Shown piece by piece: positions 43,233 to 51,510 of a stretch of 64,000 bases of DNA. The notes under the pieces were generated by a model that saw only the letters and a program-made list of their open reading frames with translations, was not told the DNA's origin and searched no databases. The DNA comes from Prochlorococcus sp. AG-355-I04. Its GTDB lineage: Bacteria > Cyanobacteriota > Cyanobacteriia > PCC-6307 > Cyanobiaceae. The first letter of the stretch is position 1; every line of letters starts with the position of its first letter. Both the position numbers and the translations under genes were made by a program. The DNA is taken from NCBI GenBank assembly GCA_003280915.1, contig QCDL01000005.1, forward strand, positions 40,499-104,498, read 5' to 3'.

Positions 43233-44087
43233 ATGAAAAAACATATATCCCATAATAATAATTTTAAAAACCTGAATTTAATTATTAATTCTGATACTTA
43301 TAAATTGGCTCACGAAGATATTGGCCTATTAAGCCGAAATGAAATGCGTGGAGTTAGAATGCTCCTTGAAATTACTAAACCAGATTTAATCCTTGAAGAA
43401 AATAAAATTCTTTCAACCATAATTATTTTTGGAGGTGCAAGCATTGCAGAAGAATCAAATACAAAAAAGAAAATTGAAAATATAAAAGAATTAATTAAAA
43501 AAAATAATAAATCGATACTTCTAAAACGAAATTTAAATAGATTAGAAAATTTGCTTCTAATAAGTAAGTATTATCAATCTGCGAGGGAGTTTTCTAAACT
43601 TGCTTCAATTAATAATCAAAATAAAAAATGTAATTCTCATGTGATTGTTACAGGTGGGGGGCCAGGAATTATGGAAGCTGCCAATAGAGGTGCATTTGAA
43701 GCAAATTGTAAGTCTATAGGGTTAAATATCAGTCTCCCTAATGAACAAATACCAAATGCTTTTATAACTCCGGGTCTTTGCTTTAAATTTAATTATTTTG
43801 CATTAAGAAAGATCCATTTTGTTATGCGATCAGTAGCTGCTGTATTTTTTCCTGGAGGTTATGGAACACTAGATGAATTATTTGAACTATTGACACTTTG
43901 TCAAACAGGAATGAAAAATAAAATCCCAATAATACTTTTTGGTAGAGAGTATTGGAATAAGATAATTAATTTTGACTATTTAGCTGATCTTGGATTAATT
44001 GAAGATGAACATTTAAATCTTTTCCAATATGCAGACACTGCATCAGAAGCATGGGAAATTATTAAATTTTCAAAAAAGTCAGTCTAG
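43233..44087 (+). CDS. LOG-family protein (TIGR00730-like)
   Basis: The 284-residue protein contains GGGPGIMEAANRGA and PGGYGTLDELFELL, the paired motifs of the LOG (lonely-guy) family, which hydrolyse nucleoside monophosphates to release the base, or act on related phosphoribosyl bonds. The old label lysine decarboxylase is not supported. The track begins at TTG 43224; the ATG at 43233 just after the previous stop is preferred. Confidence 0.87.
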   Translation: MKKHISHNNNFKNLNLIINSDTYKLAHEDIGLLSRNEMRGVRMLLEITKPDLILEENKILSTIIIFGGASIAEESNTKKKIENIKELIKKNNKSILLKRNLNRLENLLLISKYYQSAREFSKLASINNQNKKCNSHVIVTGGGPGIMEAANRGAFEANCKSIGLNISLPNEQIPNAFITPGLCFKFNYFALRKIHFVMRSVAAVFFPGGYGTLDELFELLTLCQTGMKNKIPIILFGREYWNKIINFDYLADLGLIEDEHLNLFQYADTASEAWEIIKFSKKSV

Positions 44088-44126
44088 AAAACTACAAGCT
44101 GAATTGATAAAAATATAGAAGAATGA

Positions 44127-44243
44127 TTAATAAGTATTTGATATTTTGTTTTTCATGCTTTCAATCTTATTGATTAATTCATCTAACCATTCTGTATTAT
44201 TTTGCTCTTGTCTTTTATGGCTTTGGCTTTTTTGATTACTCAT
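44127..44243 (-). CDS. WLDxLIN peptide A, 38 residues
   Basis: The minus-strand frame has a polar start (NQKSQSHKRQEQ) and NNTEWLDELINKIE, repeated in the ORF at 45044 as NNTLWLDKLINQLE. Conservation supports coding. The overlapping plus-strand track ORF at 44202 is then probably spurious. Confidence 0.58.
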   Translation of the reverse strand: MSNQKSQSHKRQEQNNTEWLDELINKIESMKNKISNTY

Positions 44244-44464
44244 AAATTTCTTACTTTTATAGTTTATTTAATATATCTTCAGAAATTAAAGGAATCAATA
44301 AGCAATACTACCAAATCGATTGATAAAACAAGCTTTAGTAGCATTTCATACAAACCTAACCATCACAAATTAACTAAGAAAATCTAAATCTCTTCAGTTA
44401 AGTATTTTCTACGATGTTTTTATTTGAAATTCTGATTTGAATAAGTAAAGGTATAGATGTTCCT

Positions 44465-44572
44465 ATGGAAAAATCATTTCTGAATTTTATTTATTGGATC
44501 CTAGTAAAGTCAGCTGAAAGTTACTACGGAGATTCATTAAAAACAGAAGTACCTTATACACCTTATTTTTAG
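44465..44572 (+). CDS. 35-residue YW-SAES peptide
   Basis: Paralog of the ORF at 40013: EKSFLNFIYWILVKSAESYY, GDSLKTEVP. The shared order EK-x4-NF-x-YW-x-L-x2-SAES is strong evidence that both are translated. Unknown function. Confidence 0.64.
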   Translation: MEKSFLNFIYWILVKSAESYYGDSLKTEVPYTPYF

Positions 44573-44640
44573 TTTTGGCGGACCTTAACTTTTAATATGT
44601 AGATCTCTATTTTGAGAGTTATTAGTTTGGAATTAATTTA

Positions 44641-44799
44641 TTAAAAAACACAATATGGGTTACTTGTAGATTCACTACAAAATAATCTCTTACGTTGAAT
44701 TTCTTTTACTGATTGTGAATAAATTTGAGCAGTAAGGATCGTTCCAAAATTAACTAACACTATAATTAGAAGAAGTAACTCCATTGCAAGGTTGTTCAT
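44641..44799 (-). CDS. 52-residue single-TM peptide
   Basis: GGAGGGTAATCTT precedes the ATG at 44799, a strong ribosome site. A helix (MELLLLIIVLVNFGTILTA) is followed by a polar tail with two cysteines (FCSESTSNPYC). Unknown. Confidence 0.62.
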   Translation of the reverse strand: MNNLAMELLLLIIVLVNFGTILTAQIYSQSVKEIQRKRLFCSESTSNPYCVF

Positions 44800-44876
44800 A
44801 AGATTACCCTCCTATAATTTATATAAAAACCTTATAACAGCAGAACAGGTATTGAATAGAGTTTAAATTCCTATTT

Positions 44877-45041
44877 TTAGCCATCGAGATTCTTTGGTAC
44901 TGGACTAGGTTCACAATTTTCGACGCATTCTTCTAAAGACTTTTCAGAATTACTCTTAATTTCGCAACTACGCAGACAATCATAGAAGGCATACTTGGGA
45001 TCTAATTCATTTTTGAATTGTTTATTTCTAAATGTATTCAT
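44877..45041 (-). CDS. Twin-CX3C small protein
   Basis: The 54-residue product has DCLRSC and ECVENC, two CX3C pairs separated by 12 residues, resembling the ORF at 26020. It ends in a Pro-rich tail (EPSPVPKNLDG). Preceded on the same strand by the WLDxLIN gene two bases away. Confidence 0.64.
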   Translation of the reverse strand: MNTFRNKQFKNELDPKYAFYDCLRSCEIKSNSEKSLEECVENCEPSPVPKNLDG

Positions 45042-45043
45042 GA

Positions 45044-45151
45044 TCAAACTCCCTTTGATTTTTTTTCAAGTTGATTAATTAATTTATCCAACCAAAGAGT
45101 GTTATTGATCTTTTTTGTGTTTTTAAAGTATTTCATTTTGTAAGTACTCAT
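45044..45151 (-). CDS. WLDxLIN peptide B, 35 residues
   Basis: Paralog of the ORF at 44127 through NNTLWLDKLINQLE. The N-terminus is basic (KMKYFKNTKKI). Its stop is two bases before the twin-CX3C start, so they form a pair. Confidence 0.58.
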   Translation of the reverse strand: MSTYKMKYFKNTKKINNTLWLDKLINQLEKKSKGV

Positions 45152-45342
45152 GAAGTGAAGCCTCCAATCAGTGGATCTAATTTAAAGGTGATGATTCAAA
45201 TTTCCTAGAGCAAAAATACTGATTATGAATTTAGTGAAATATTTTAAAAATGATTAATTTATAGTTTGTATTTTAGGTATTAAAACTCTTGATTTTTGAA
45301 TATAACTAATACTAAATAACTTCTAAAAAAAGGGGGTTAATT

Positions 45343-45513
45343 ATGACTTACAGAAATCTAATTAAAAATAAAATTCAACATGCATTTGGTGGTTTGTTTG
45401 ATACGTTATCAATTGAGAGAAAACTAACTGATGCTCAAATGGAATGTATGCAATTCGGAATTTGTGATTATGCTCCAAGACAAGTTGAGGAAGTTCCCTT
45501 TTTTCATTATTAA
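45343..45513 (+). CDS. 56-residue soluble peptide
   Basis: AGGGGG precedes the ATG by six bases. The product (NKIQHAFGGLFDTLSIERKL, AQMECMQFGICDYAPR) has an amphipathic start and a C-X5-C pair. Unknown. Confidence 0.6.
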   Translation: MTYRNLIKNKIQHAFGGLFDTLSIERKLTDAQMECMQFGICDYAPRQVEEVPFFHY

Positions 45514-45539
45514 TTTGAGTTTTTTTAAACGAAGAGCAA

Positions 45540-45854
45540 TTAGCTCCTCCTCACCCAATCAGGAGATCCACTAAACCAATCAGCAAGATCATCATTTTTG
45601 GGATCGAAATGATTTTCAGTTTCTAAACCATCAAGGCCAAGATTTTGGATAAGTCCATTTATTCCATCCGATTTTTGCTTGCCATATCTTCTTAAGCTAT
45701 TAGCTTTCTTAAGCCATGTCCATATAGTTGAATTATGTTTTGCAAACTTTTCTACATAAATTCTTTCCTCCAATGCGACAGGTTCATCTAGTGAAATCCT
45801 TTTTACAATATTATTAATTTTCAAACGAGTCTTGTTGGTTAAAAACATATTCAT
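45540..45854 (-). CDS. 104-residue hypothetical protein
   Basis: A soluble mixed-charge protein (LEERIYVEKFAKHNSTIWTW, LIQNLGLDGLETENHFDP) ending WFSGSPDWVRR. Looks like an authentic gene by composition; family not recognised. Confidence 0.68.
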   Translation of the reverse strand: MNMFLTNKTRLKINNIVKRISLDEPVALEERIYVEKFAKHNSTIWTWLKKANSLRRYGKQKSDGINGLIQNLGLDGLETENHFDPKNDDLADWFSGSPDWVRRS

Positions 45855-46148
45855 AAAAGAAGTTAATGTTTTATAAAAGTTTTTTTTATGAATGTCTTGT
45901 CAATCTTTATTTCAAGAAAAAGTATTTTTTAGGAGCTTTTCAAGGACAAATATATTTATTTAACAACAGGTATATTCATTTGGTAAAAAAGACTACTTAA
46001 TACGATTTATATAACTTATATAAAAACGAGTTCCATATAAGTTTCTCTACACAATTTAAGATTTAATTTATAAAATTGAATAAGCAAAATTTACATTAAC
46101 ATTCGATTTAAAATAAGGGGAGCAAGCTCCTTATAAAAGATTTATACA
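45855..46148. other. Non-coding gap upstream of the integrase remnant
   Basis: Nearly 300 bases without a convincing frame. A small GGAG/CTCC hairpin lies near 46120. I see no in-frame missing N-terminal part of the integrase on the plus strand. Confidence 0.4.
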
Positions 46149-46475
46149 ATGAAATGGAACAACCAAATCAAAAAAAAATTTGGTCAACACCGGAGATTGA
46201 TTTGTGACTACCTAATGTCCTCTAGGAAGTTAAAAGGACATAAGTTTTCCGAAAGACCATACACTCTTTACTCAATGAGATCCACATTCATTGAAAATCA
46301 TATCTTGAGAATTACTGATGCTTATTTATTAGCTCGTATACTTGGCAACTCAGTAGCAACAGTCATGCAGACTTACGAAAGGATAGACATCCGAAAGAGG
46401 ACAAAGGAACTAACCGATATTGAGTTCGGTTCGAAGAAAGGCAATCCTGAGACTATCAGCCTCTTTGACGAATAA
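46149..46475 (+). pseudogene. Tyrosine recombinase (integrase) C-terminal remnant
   Basis: The 108 residues match only the C-terminal catalytic end of phage-type integrases: YSMRSTFIENHILRITDAYL (box II arginine), then LARILGNSVATVMQTYERID (LGH-like block and the tyrosine). The N-terminal arm-binding and core-binding domains and the first arginine are missing, so it is probably inactive. The start ATG may be fortuitous. It marks the region as a former mobile island. Confidence 0.78.
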
Positions 46476-46597
46476 TCCTTTAAATGACAAAGACACAAAG
46501 CACGAAAGCTACATTAAGCAGCAAGCTAAGTGTCTTAGAAGAGATCTTCATTAATGAAAAAGGTTTTTGTGCTCGTGTGTAGGAGCGCGGAGTTAAC

Positions 46598-46634
46598 CTT
46601 GAAACCGCTAGGTTCAAGTCCTTACGAAAAGGAC
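46598..46634. other. Overlapping hairpins downstream of integrase remnant
   Basis: CTTGAAACC folds with GGTTCAAG (one bulge, GCTA loop), and GTCCTT with AAGGAC right after. GGTTCAAGTCC resembles a tRNA T-loop, but only three of five T-stem pairs form, so no tRNA is called. Possibly a remnant of an attachment site or a small RNA. Confidence 0.35.
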
Positions 46635-46671
46635 AAGTCCTTAATCTACTTATACCGAATGATTCAACTTC

Positions 46672-47490
46672 TTGAAAGGTAGTTTATTACCAAATAGATA
46701 CCTAATTATTGTTGATAAAAGTTTTTACCATTACTATTTTCTTAATTCTCTTAAAAGTGTGGAATTATTAGTAACTATTGTTGGATTTTTTATATGTATC
46801 TTTGCTTTTGCATTCGTGATGGATTTTTTAACAACTTCTCTAAACAAATCAACTGCTGAGAAGTCCAGAAAAAGAAAAAGATCAATATCTCAGAAGACAT
46901 TAGTTGGAAACATATCATCAATTGAAGAACTTGATGAAATGATGTTTGACACAGCATCGAAATTTGCCAATAACATTGGTGTGAAGTCTGAAGATATTCC
47001 TAAATTGGGAAATGCATTGGGTATAGGATTTTTATTAAATGCTTATTTTACTTACTACATTAGAAGCAAAATTTATGCGGATCAGCCTCAATATGTTGAA
47101 GATTTCTATTGTAGAGATCGAGATTTAGTAATGGGAATATCAACATTTTTTCTTGTTGCAAAAAAAACTTATATCAAACAAGGAGAAAATCTTGTTGTTG
47201 GAGTCGAGGGTTTGAAACATATTTCTTTTTTAATGCATAAAAATTCCCAAGTTCCTCTTAGCGAAAGGATGAGAGATTGGAATGAAATAATTCCTCTAAA
47301 AGAGTTATTCAGAAGGTATCCCGAAGAATACTTAAAAGGGGTTGAGACATTAATTTCTACTTATAAAACTATTGATATAAATAGTGAATACGATAGATAC
47401 ACAGATGATTTCAATGAACTATTATCTAATTTAAAAATGTTTGTTTTTGATAGTCCTTTTGATAAAGAAAGTTCTTATTACAATTTTTAA
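46672..47490 (+). CDS. 272-residue unrecognised protein with N-terminal TM
   Basis: A hydrophobic helix at ~30-55 (ELLVTIVGFFICIFAFAFVM) follows a short N-terminal part. The rest is a soluble helical domain with basic stretch KSRKRKRSISQK and conserved-looking acid/aromatic blocks (FYCRDRDLVMGISTFFLVA). I recognise no family. The TTG-based start may be too early. It lies directly after the integrase remnant and hairpins. Confidence 0.65.
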   Translation: MKGSLLPNRYLIIVDKSFYHYYFLNSLKSVELLVTIVGFFICIFAFAFVMDFLTTSLNKSTAEKSRKRKRSISQKTLVGNISSIEELDEMMFDTASKFANNIGVKSEDIPKLGNALGIGFLLNAYFTYYIRSKIYADQPQYVEDFYCRDRDLVMGISTFFLVAKKTYIKQGENLVVGVEGLKHISFLMHKNSQVPLSERMRDWNEIIPLKELFRRYPEEYLKGVETLISTYKTIDINSEYDRYTDDFNELLSNLKMFVFDSPFDKESSYYNF

Positions 47491-47534
47491 AAAAAATTTT
47501 TCAAATTAGATTAGTAAAATTTTTCAAATTTAAA

Positions 47535-47879
47535 TTATTCCTCTTTATCAACATCTATTACTTGATTTTTACTTTGTTTTAATTCTTCTTTACCCCAACT
47601 TGATCCAACTACCCCTCCTCCTATCAATCCCATAATAAGACCAAGAATACCTCCAAAAAACCCAACAATTACAGTGGTCATTATGAGACTTGATAAGAAA
47701 CCAGCAAATCCACCCCCTGTAATTAAAGATATTATTCCAATAAAAATACCCAAAGGTATACCAACAGAAAAAGAAGTTCCGATAGAACCTTCTATTATTC
47801 CCAATAAACCACCTGCAGCTGCACCACCGACTGATCCTACAGTTCCTTTAACTTTTCGCTTTACTTCTCTATCTTCCAT
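47535..47879 (-). CDS. Glycine-zipper membrane protein
   Basis: The 114 residues are dominated by glycine-rich hydrophobic segments (GSVGGAAAGGLLGIIEG, IVGFFGGILGLIMGLIGGG), like glycine-zipper membrane or pore-forming proteins, with a charged C-terminus (KEELKQSKNQVIDVDKEE). No toxin or immunity partner is evident. Convergent with the gene at 46672. Confidence 0.7.
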   Translation of the reverse strand: MEDREVKRKVKGTVGSVGGAAAGGLLGIIEGSIGTSFSVGIPLGIFIGIISLITGGGFAGFLSSLIMTTVIVGFFGGILGLIMGLIGGGVVGSSWGKEELKQSKNQVIDVDKEE

Positions 47880-47998
47880 TGTTAAAAAACTTTTTCCTAA
47901 TTATGGATGTTAATTTTTTAAGAATAAATATTCTTAACAAACTAGTCAAATTAAATTCTTGACACTGACTATAAAATTGAATTATCTAGTATCTTTTT

Positions 47999-48157
47999 GT
48001 GAAAAGTTTTTTAATCTCTGGATTAGTAGAAGAATACAGAATCAAAACAAATCTCTTTGCTCTTTCACCAACTCATGCGATCAAAGTTTTTCAACAAAAA
48101 TATCCAAAAGCTCAAGATATTTTTGTAATACAAAATTTATTTAAAAATGGAAAATAA
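47999..48157 (+). CDS. 52-residue protein in place of the track ORF
   Basis: The GTG frame reads KSFLISGLVEEYRIKTNLFA and THAIKVFQQKYPKAQDIFVI, a normal protein composition. The overlapping track ORF 47959..48144 in another frame is Ser/Cys/Phe rich and looks like a shadow. The gene ends five bases before the next start, so an operon with 48163 and 48614 is likely. Confidence 0.6.
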   Translation: MKSFLISGLVEEYRIKTNLFALSPTHAIKVFQQKYPKAQDIFVIQNLFKNGK

Positions 48158-48162
48158 TTTTG

Positions 48163-48630
48163 ATGGATACAAATAATAATCAAAAACCAAATAAACCAAA
48201 AAAATATGGAATATGGGCTTGGGTAGGAGCTATATATGGACCGATTATTTTTTGGGTTCTTTTTGTAAATCTCCCAAAAGTTGAATGGAAATATGTCTTT
48301 GAATCTAATAAAACAAGAGTTGCTCGCCACCATCAAAAAGCAAAAGATATTGGATTACCTGGAATACCTTATTGGAGAAATACTGGAACAGGAGCAATAC
48401 TTTATATAAATGAAGAAGGCATTGCATACGCAATGTGCGGTCCTGATTTCTTTTGTTCAGAGGAATTAAATGCAAAAAAAGGTATACATTATTTGCCTGT
48501 TGCAGGAGGGGCTAAAAGAATTAAAAGCGATGTCATATTTGCTTTAAATAGCTATTGGTGCGATAGCTACGATATCAATAATTCTGGTAAATGTAGATCA
48601 GGTGGTTGGGTAAATGGTTCAGAAAGATAA
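48163..48630 (+). CDS. Single-TM protein with extracytoplasmic domain
   Basis: A polar N-terminus (NNNQKPNKPKKYGIW) leads into a helix (AWVGAIYGPIIFWVLFVNLP) and a ~110-residue outer domain with four cysteines (AMCGPDFFCSEE; YWCDSYD; GKCRSGGW), probably two disulfides. The ATG at 48163 is preferred over TTG 48160. Its 3' end overlaps the secreted protein gene by 17 bases. Unknown function. Confidence 0.66.
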   Translation: MDTNNNQKPNKPKKYGIWAWVGAIYGPIIFWVLFVNLPKVEWKYVFESNKTRVARHHQKAKDIGLPGIPYWRNTGTGAILYINEEGIAYAMCGPDFFCSEELNAKKGIHYLPVAGGAKRIKSDVIFALNSYWCDSYDINNSGKCRSGGWVNGSER

Positions 48631-49702
48631 GTTCCGATCAGAGAACTCTTTTCAGAAATTCATTCTTACTTTATTGATAATTTTTGTAGTACCTATTCCA
48701 GTAAAATCAGGAAATCAAATACCAGTTAGAAAAGACTGTTCTTTAGTCAAAAAGGAACAGGGATATGATTACTATGACAGACAGGAAGCTCATGATTTTG
48801 GAAGAAAAATTCAAACTCTTTTAGCAAAAAAAGATATTGAAGGAATTTATATGAATGTTCTAATTGATGAACTTCAAAACGGACCAAGAAGAGAATTCAT
48901 AGAAAATAAAAGTTTTGATCAAATCTTCCCGAAAGAATGGGTTAATAAAGTTATTAAAAGCGAAATTGATTGTGATTCCGTTGGATGGAGAGGATTCATG
49001 ATTTCTCATGGACTAATCTGGTTTGACAGAATGGAAAGTGGTAAATGGAGTATTAAATCCATAAACGGAGTTAATCAAGAAAACTTTGATAATAAAAATC
49101 TTATTGGCTGGGAAACCAATAAAGGAATAATTCCTCCTACATGTTTTCCTACATTTGGAAATTTTGAGAAACCAAAAGTAGATTTATTTACCGAAGAATT
49201 TGGGATTAAAAATAAAAGAAAATTTGAATATAGTCCAGGAGAATATATAGGAAAAACTATTCCTTTAGGTTATAAAATTAAATCAAAAATATCTAAAAAT
49301 AATGTTTATACAGTTTCTACTAATTTAAATGAATGTTTTAAATGGAACTCAGAAAATGGTTTCGTAAAAAATGAAAAAAGAAAAGATGAATTAGTTCTGG
49401 TTGAAAATATTATTTATCAGAAAAATAATATTAAAAATAGAGAGAATCATAATCGCTATAAATCTCATTATGAAGTACTAAAAAGAGTAGATTTATCTAA
49501 GTGCAATAAATTAGCAAAACAATTATCGCAATGTAATTATTCTTATTTGATTAGGATTGGTTATCACTCAGGGGGGACTATTGGATGGTTAGGAAAATAT
49601 TATATTTTTGGCATTTTTAAAGGTAATGATAACAATCAATATTTAGTCCCTTTAAAAATATTCTCCAATAGAAACTACGCTTTAAATGAAATAAATAATT
49701 AG
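48614..49702 (+). CDS. Secreted 362-residue hypothetical protein
   Basis: A hydrophobic signal segment (FILTLLIIFVVPIPVKS) is followed by a mature part with several cysteines (RKDCSLVKKEQGYDYYDRQE, IDCDSVGWRGFM, PPTCFPTF, KCNKLAKQLSQCNYSYLIR). N-terminal charge suggests a real signal peptide. Together with the gene at 48163 it forms an exported pair. I recognise no catalytic motif. Confidence 0.68.
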   Translation: MVQKDKFRSENSFQKFILTLLIIFVVPIPVKSGNQIPVRKDCSLVKKEQGYDYYDRQEAHDFGRKIQTLLAKKDIEGIYMNVLIDELQNGPRREFIENKSFDQIFPKEWVNKVIKSEIDCDSVGWRGFMISHGLIWFDRMESGKWSIKSINGVNQENFDNKNLIGWETNKGIIPPTCFPTFGNFEKPKVDLFTEEFGIKNKRKFEYSPGEYIGKTIPLGYKIKSKISKNNVYTVSTNLNECFKWNSENGFVKNEKRKDELVLVENIIYQKNNIKNRENHNRYKSHYEVLKRVDLSKCNKLAKQLSQCNYSYLIRIGYHSGGTIGWLGKYYIFGIFKGNDNNQYLVPLKIFSNRNYALNEINN

Positions 49703-49806
49703 TCAAGAATTTTTATTCTTTAAAAAGTTATTAAATTATCTATCTTAAATTGATTGAAATTTAGATAATTAATATACTTTTAACTTATAAATAAAGAGTT
49801 TTATCT

Positions 49807-50298
49807 ATGTTTGGGAAAATGATATCAAGAGGGGCTAGAAGTAACCTCAAGAAATCAATGGTTAAACTTCATAAAGCCAAATTCGGATCTCCAGTTCATA
49901 GACAATCAGTACAAGACGTTGCATTAAATTTAGAATTAATTTGTAAGCATTGGGATCATCATCCTTCGAGTCCTTTACTACCATCGCAAGAAGTAATCGT
50001 GGACTTTGCAGAATATATTTGTAGTGATGAATATGAAAGCTCAGATAGACAGCTCCTTGCAATAGCTGGAACAAACTTAAAAGATAAAGAATTAGAAAAT
50101 TTTATGACAATCATTTTGTTCTTATTTGAAAAAAATCAGGAGGACAAATCACATGAAAGATATTTGCAAGATAAAAAAAATATTAGTGACTTTGCTTGCG
50201 ATATATACACACAACTAAAACATCCAAACTTTCAGGCAAGTAGTGCTATGAGATCAGCAGTAAAGGAAATTGTAAAAAGAATAATAATGACAGACTAA
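49807..50298 (+). CDS. 163-residue hypothetical soluble protein
   Basis: Helical and basic at the start (FGKMISRGARSNLKKSMVKL), then LICKHWDHHPSSPLLP and EVIVDFAEYICSDEYESSDR. No family recognised. It follows the secreted gene by 104 bases with its own likely start ATG after AAGAGTTTT. Confidence 0.65.
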   Translation: MFGKMISRGARSNLKKSMVKLHKAKFGSPVHRQSVQDVALNLELICKHWDHHPSSPLLPSQEVIVDFAEYICSDEYESSDRQLLAIAGTNLKDKELENFMTIILFLFEKNQEDKSHERYLQDKKNISDFACDIYTQLKHPNFQASSAMRSAVKEIVKRIIMTD

Positions 50299-50479
50299 TG
50301 GTCAAAATTCCACCTTTTTAAGACCGAAGGCATTCTTATAAGAGGAAAGAGCAATCACGGGCTTCCTAAAGATCCAAGAATAACTTTCCTAAATAGTGTC
50401 TTTGATGGATAATAAATACATATTTGAATAAGTTATTCACACCTTACTCAAACCACACAAATCGCCCAAATCGTTTGAT

Positions 50480-50938
50480 ATGACTGAAGAAAAGTTTTGG
50501 CTAATGAAAAGTGAGCCTGATGCTTACAGCATAGATACTTTAAAAAATGACGGTGTAACTTTATGGGATGGAATAAGAAATTATCAGGCGCGAAATTATA
50601 TGAGAAAAATGAATAAAGGAGATAAAGTTTTTTTCTATCATTCGAATTGTAAACCCCCAGGTATTGTGGGACTTATGGAGGTAATAGATCTAAATATTGT
50701 TGATCCTACTCAATTTGATCAAGATTCAAAATATTTTGATCCAAAATCGAAACCTGATAATCCGAGGTGGGATTGTGTAAAAGTAGAATATAAATTTAAA
50801 TCAGATAAGATTTTAAGTTTACCTGAATTAAAGATTTTATTTAATGAGGATGAGTTATTAGTCGTAAAAAAAGGGAATAGGTTATCAATATTACCTGTCA
50901 GAAATGAAATTGCAAAAATACTACTAGAAAAAATATAA
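50480..50938 (+). CDS. EVE-domain protein (modified-base or RNA reader)
   Basis: The 152-residue protein starts KFWLMKSEPDAYSID and continues GVTLWDGIRNYQARNYMR and KGDKVFFYHSN, classic EVE (PUA-like) motifs. EVE domains bind modified DNA bases or RNA. Core bacterial versions often stand alone as here. Convergent with the DUF2811 gene, the stops lie nine bases apart. Confidence 0.92.
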   Translation: MTEEKFWLMKSEPDAYSIDTLKNDGVTLWDGIRNYQARNYMRKMNKGDKVFFYHSNCKPPGIVGLMEVIDLNIVDPTQFDQDSKYFDPKSKPDNPRWDCVKVEYKFKSDKILSLPELKILFNEDELLVVKKGNRLSILPVRNEIAKILLEKI

Positions 50939-50946
50939 AAATTTAT

Positions 50947-51198
50947 TTAATCCTTAAAATTCATTGAAAACATATTGCCAATATAAAGTCTCGTTAAATC
51001 CCTAGTTTGAAATCCTTTTTGCATCAAAAATCCTGCTATTGCGGCTTGAAGTATTCTGTATTGATCCCAGTTAGGATGATCCTCAACGAATTCTTTCATA
51101 GCCTTTTGAAGATTTTCTTGAAGTTCACATTTGAAACTTATTACTTCATCTTTATGATTTAAAACTTTTGAGTTGTGGTCGTAATTTAACTCTTGCAT
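50947..51198 (-). CDS. DUF2811 family protein
   Basis: A small soluble protein of 83 residues with ISFKCELQENLQKAMKEFVE, HPNWDQYRILQAAIAGFLMQ and GFQTRDLTRLYI, the DUF2811 pattern found in cyanobacteria. Function unknown. A 312-base gap containing DnaA-box-like sites lies upstream of its start. Confidence 0.82.
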   Translation of the reverse strand: MQELNYDHNSKVLNHKDEVISFKCELQENLQKAMKEFVEDHPNWDQYRILQAAIAGFLMQKGFQTRDLTRLYIGNMFSMNFKD

Positions 51199-51394
51199 AT
51201 TGGAAAAACTTGTTTAAATTAAAATCTACAAAATCTAGTTTTCTCCAAAATCACTAAATCGTCAACAAGCATTATTAAGAAACAGTCTCAGGTCATAGAA
51301 TAATGAGAATCCAGTTATAGAAGAGGGTTTCGTGGAAATGATTTTTGTAAAATTAAACCTCACTGAAATATAAAGATTTATATAAAATCAAAAG

Positions 51395-51458
51395 TTTTCC
51401 ACATGCTTTAGGTTGAAAGATATTTTTTTTAAAAATGTTGTGGAAAAGTTGTGAAAAA
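51395..51458. promoter_or_regulatory. DnaA-box-like cluster in AT-rich gap
   Basis: TTTTCCACA at 51395..51403 and its inverse TGTGGAAAA at 51439..51447 match the cyanobacterial DnaA box exactly; TGTGAAAAA at 51450 differs at one position. The sites lie 44 bases apart in a T-rich stretch upstream of the DUF2811 gene. It could be a DnaA-controlled promoter, a titration site or, less likely, an origin. Confidence 0.5.
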
Positions 51459-51510
51459 ATTTTTTTTTGAAGGGGAAATATTTTCTAAAATTTCCAATTT
51501 TATTTATCTT

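Noticed and set aside
44202-44387. 61-residue plus-strand track ORF
   Set aside because: It overlaps the conserved WLDxLIN peptide on the other strand and begins with a weak TTG; the conserved frame is favoured.
44664-44680. TTGTAGATTCACTACAA hairpin similar to one in the 39.3 kb element
   Set aside because: It lies inside a frame with a strong Shine-Dalgarno, and the match is short, so a repeat family is not supported.
46611-46621. GGTTCAAGTCC as a possible tRNA T-arm
   Set aside because: No acceptor, D or anticodon stem can be drawn and only three T-stem pairs form.
47959-48144. 61-residue plus-strand track ORF rich in Ser, Cys and Phe
   Set aside because: The overlapping GTG frame (47999..48157) has normal protein composition and fits the operon spacing.
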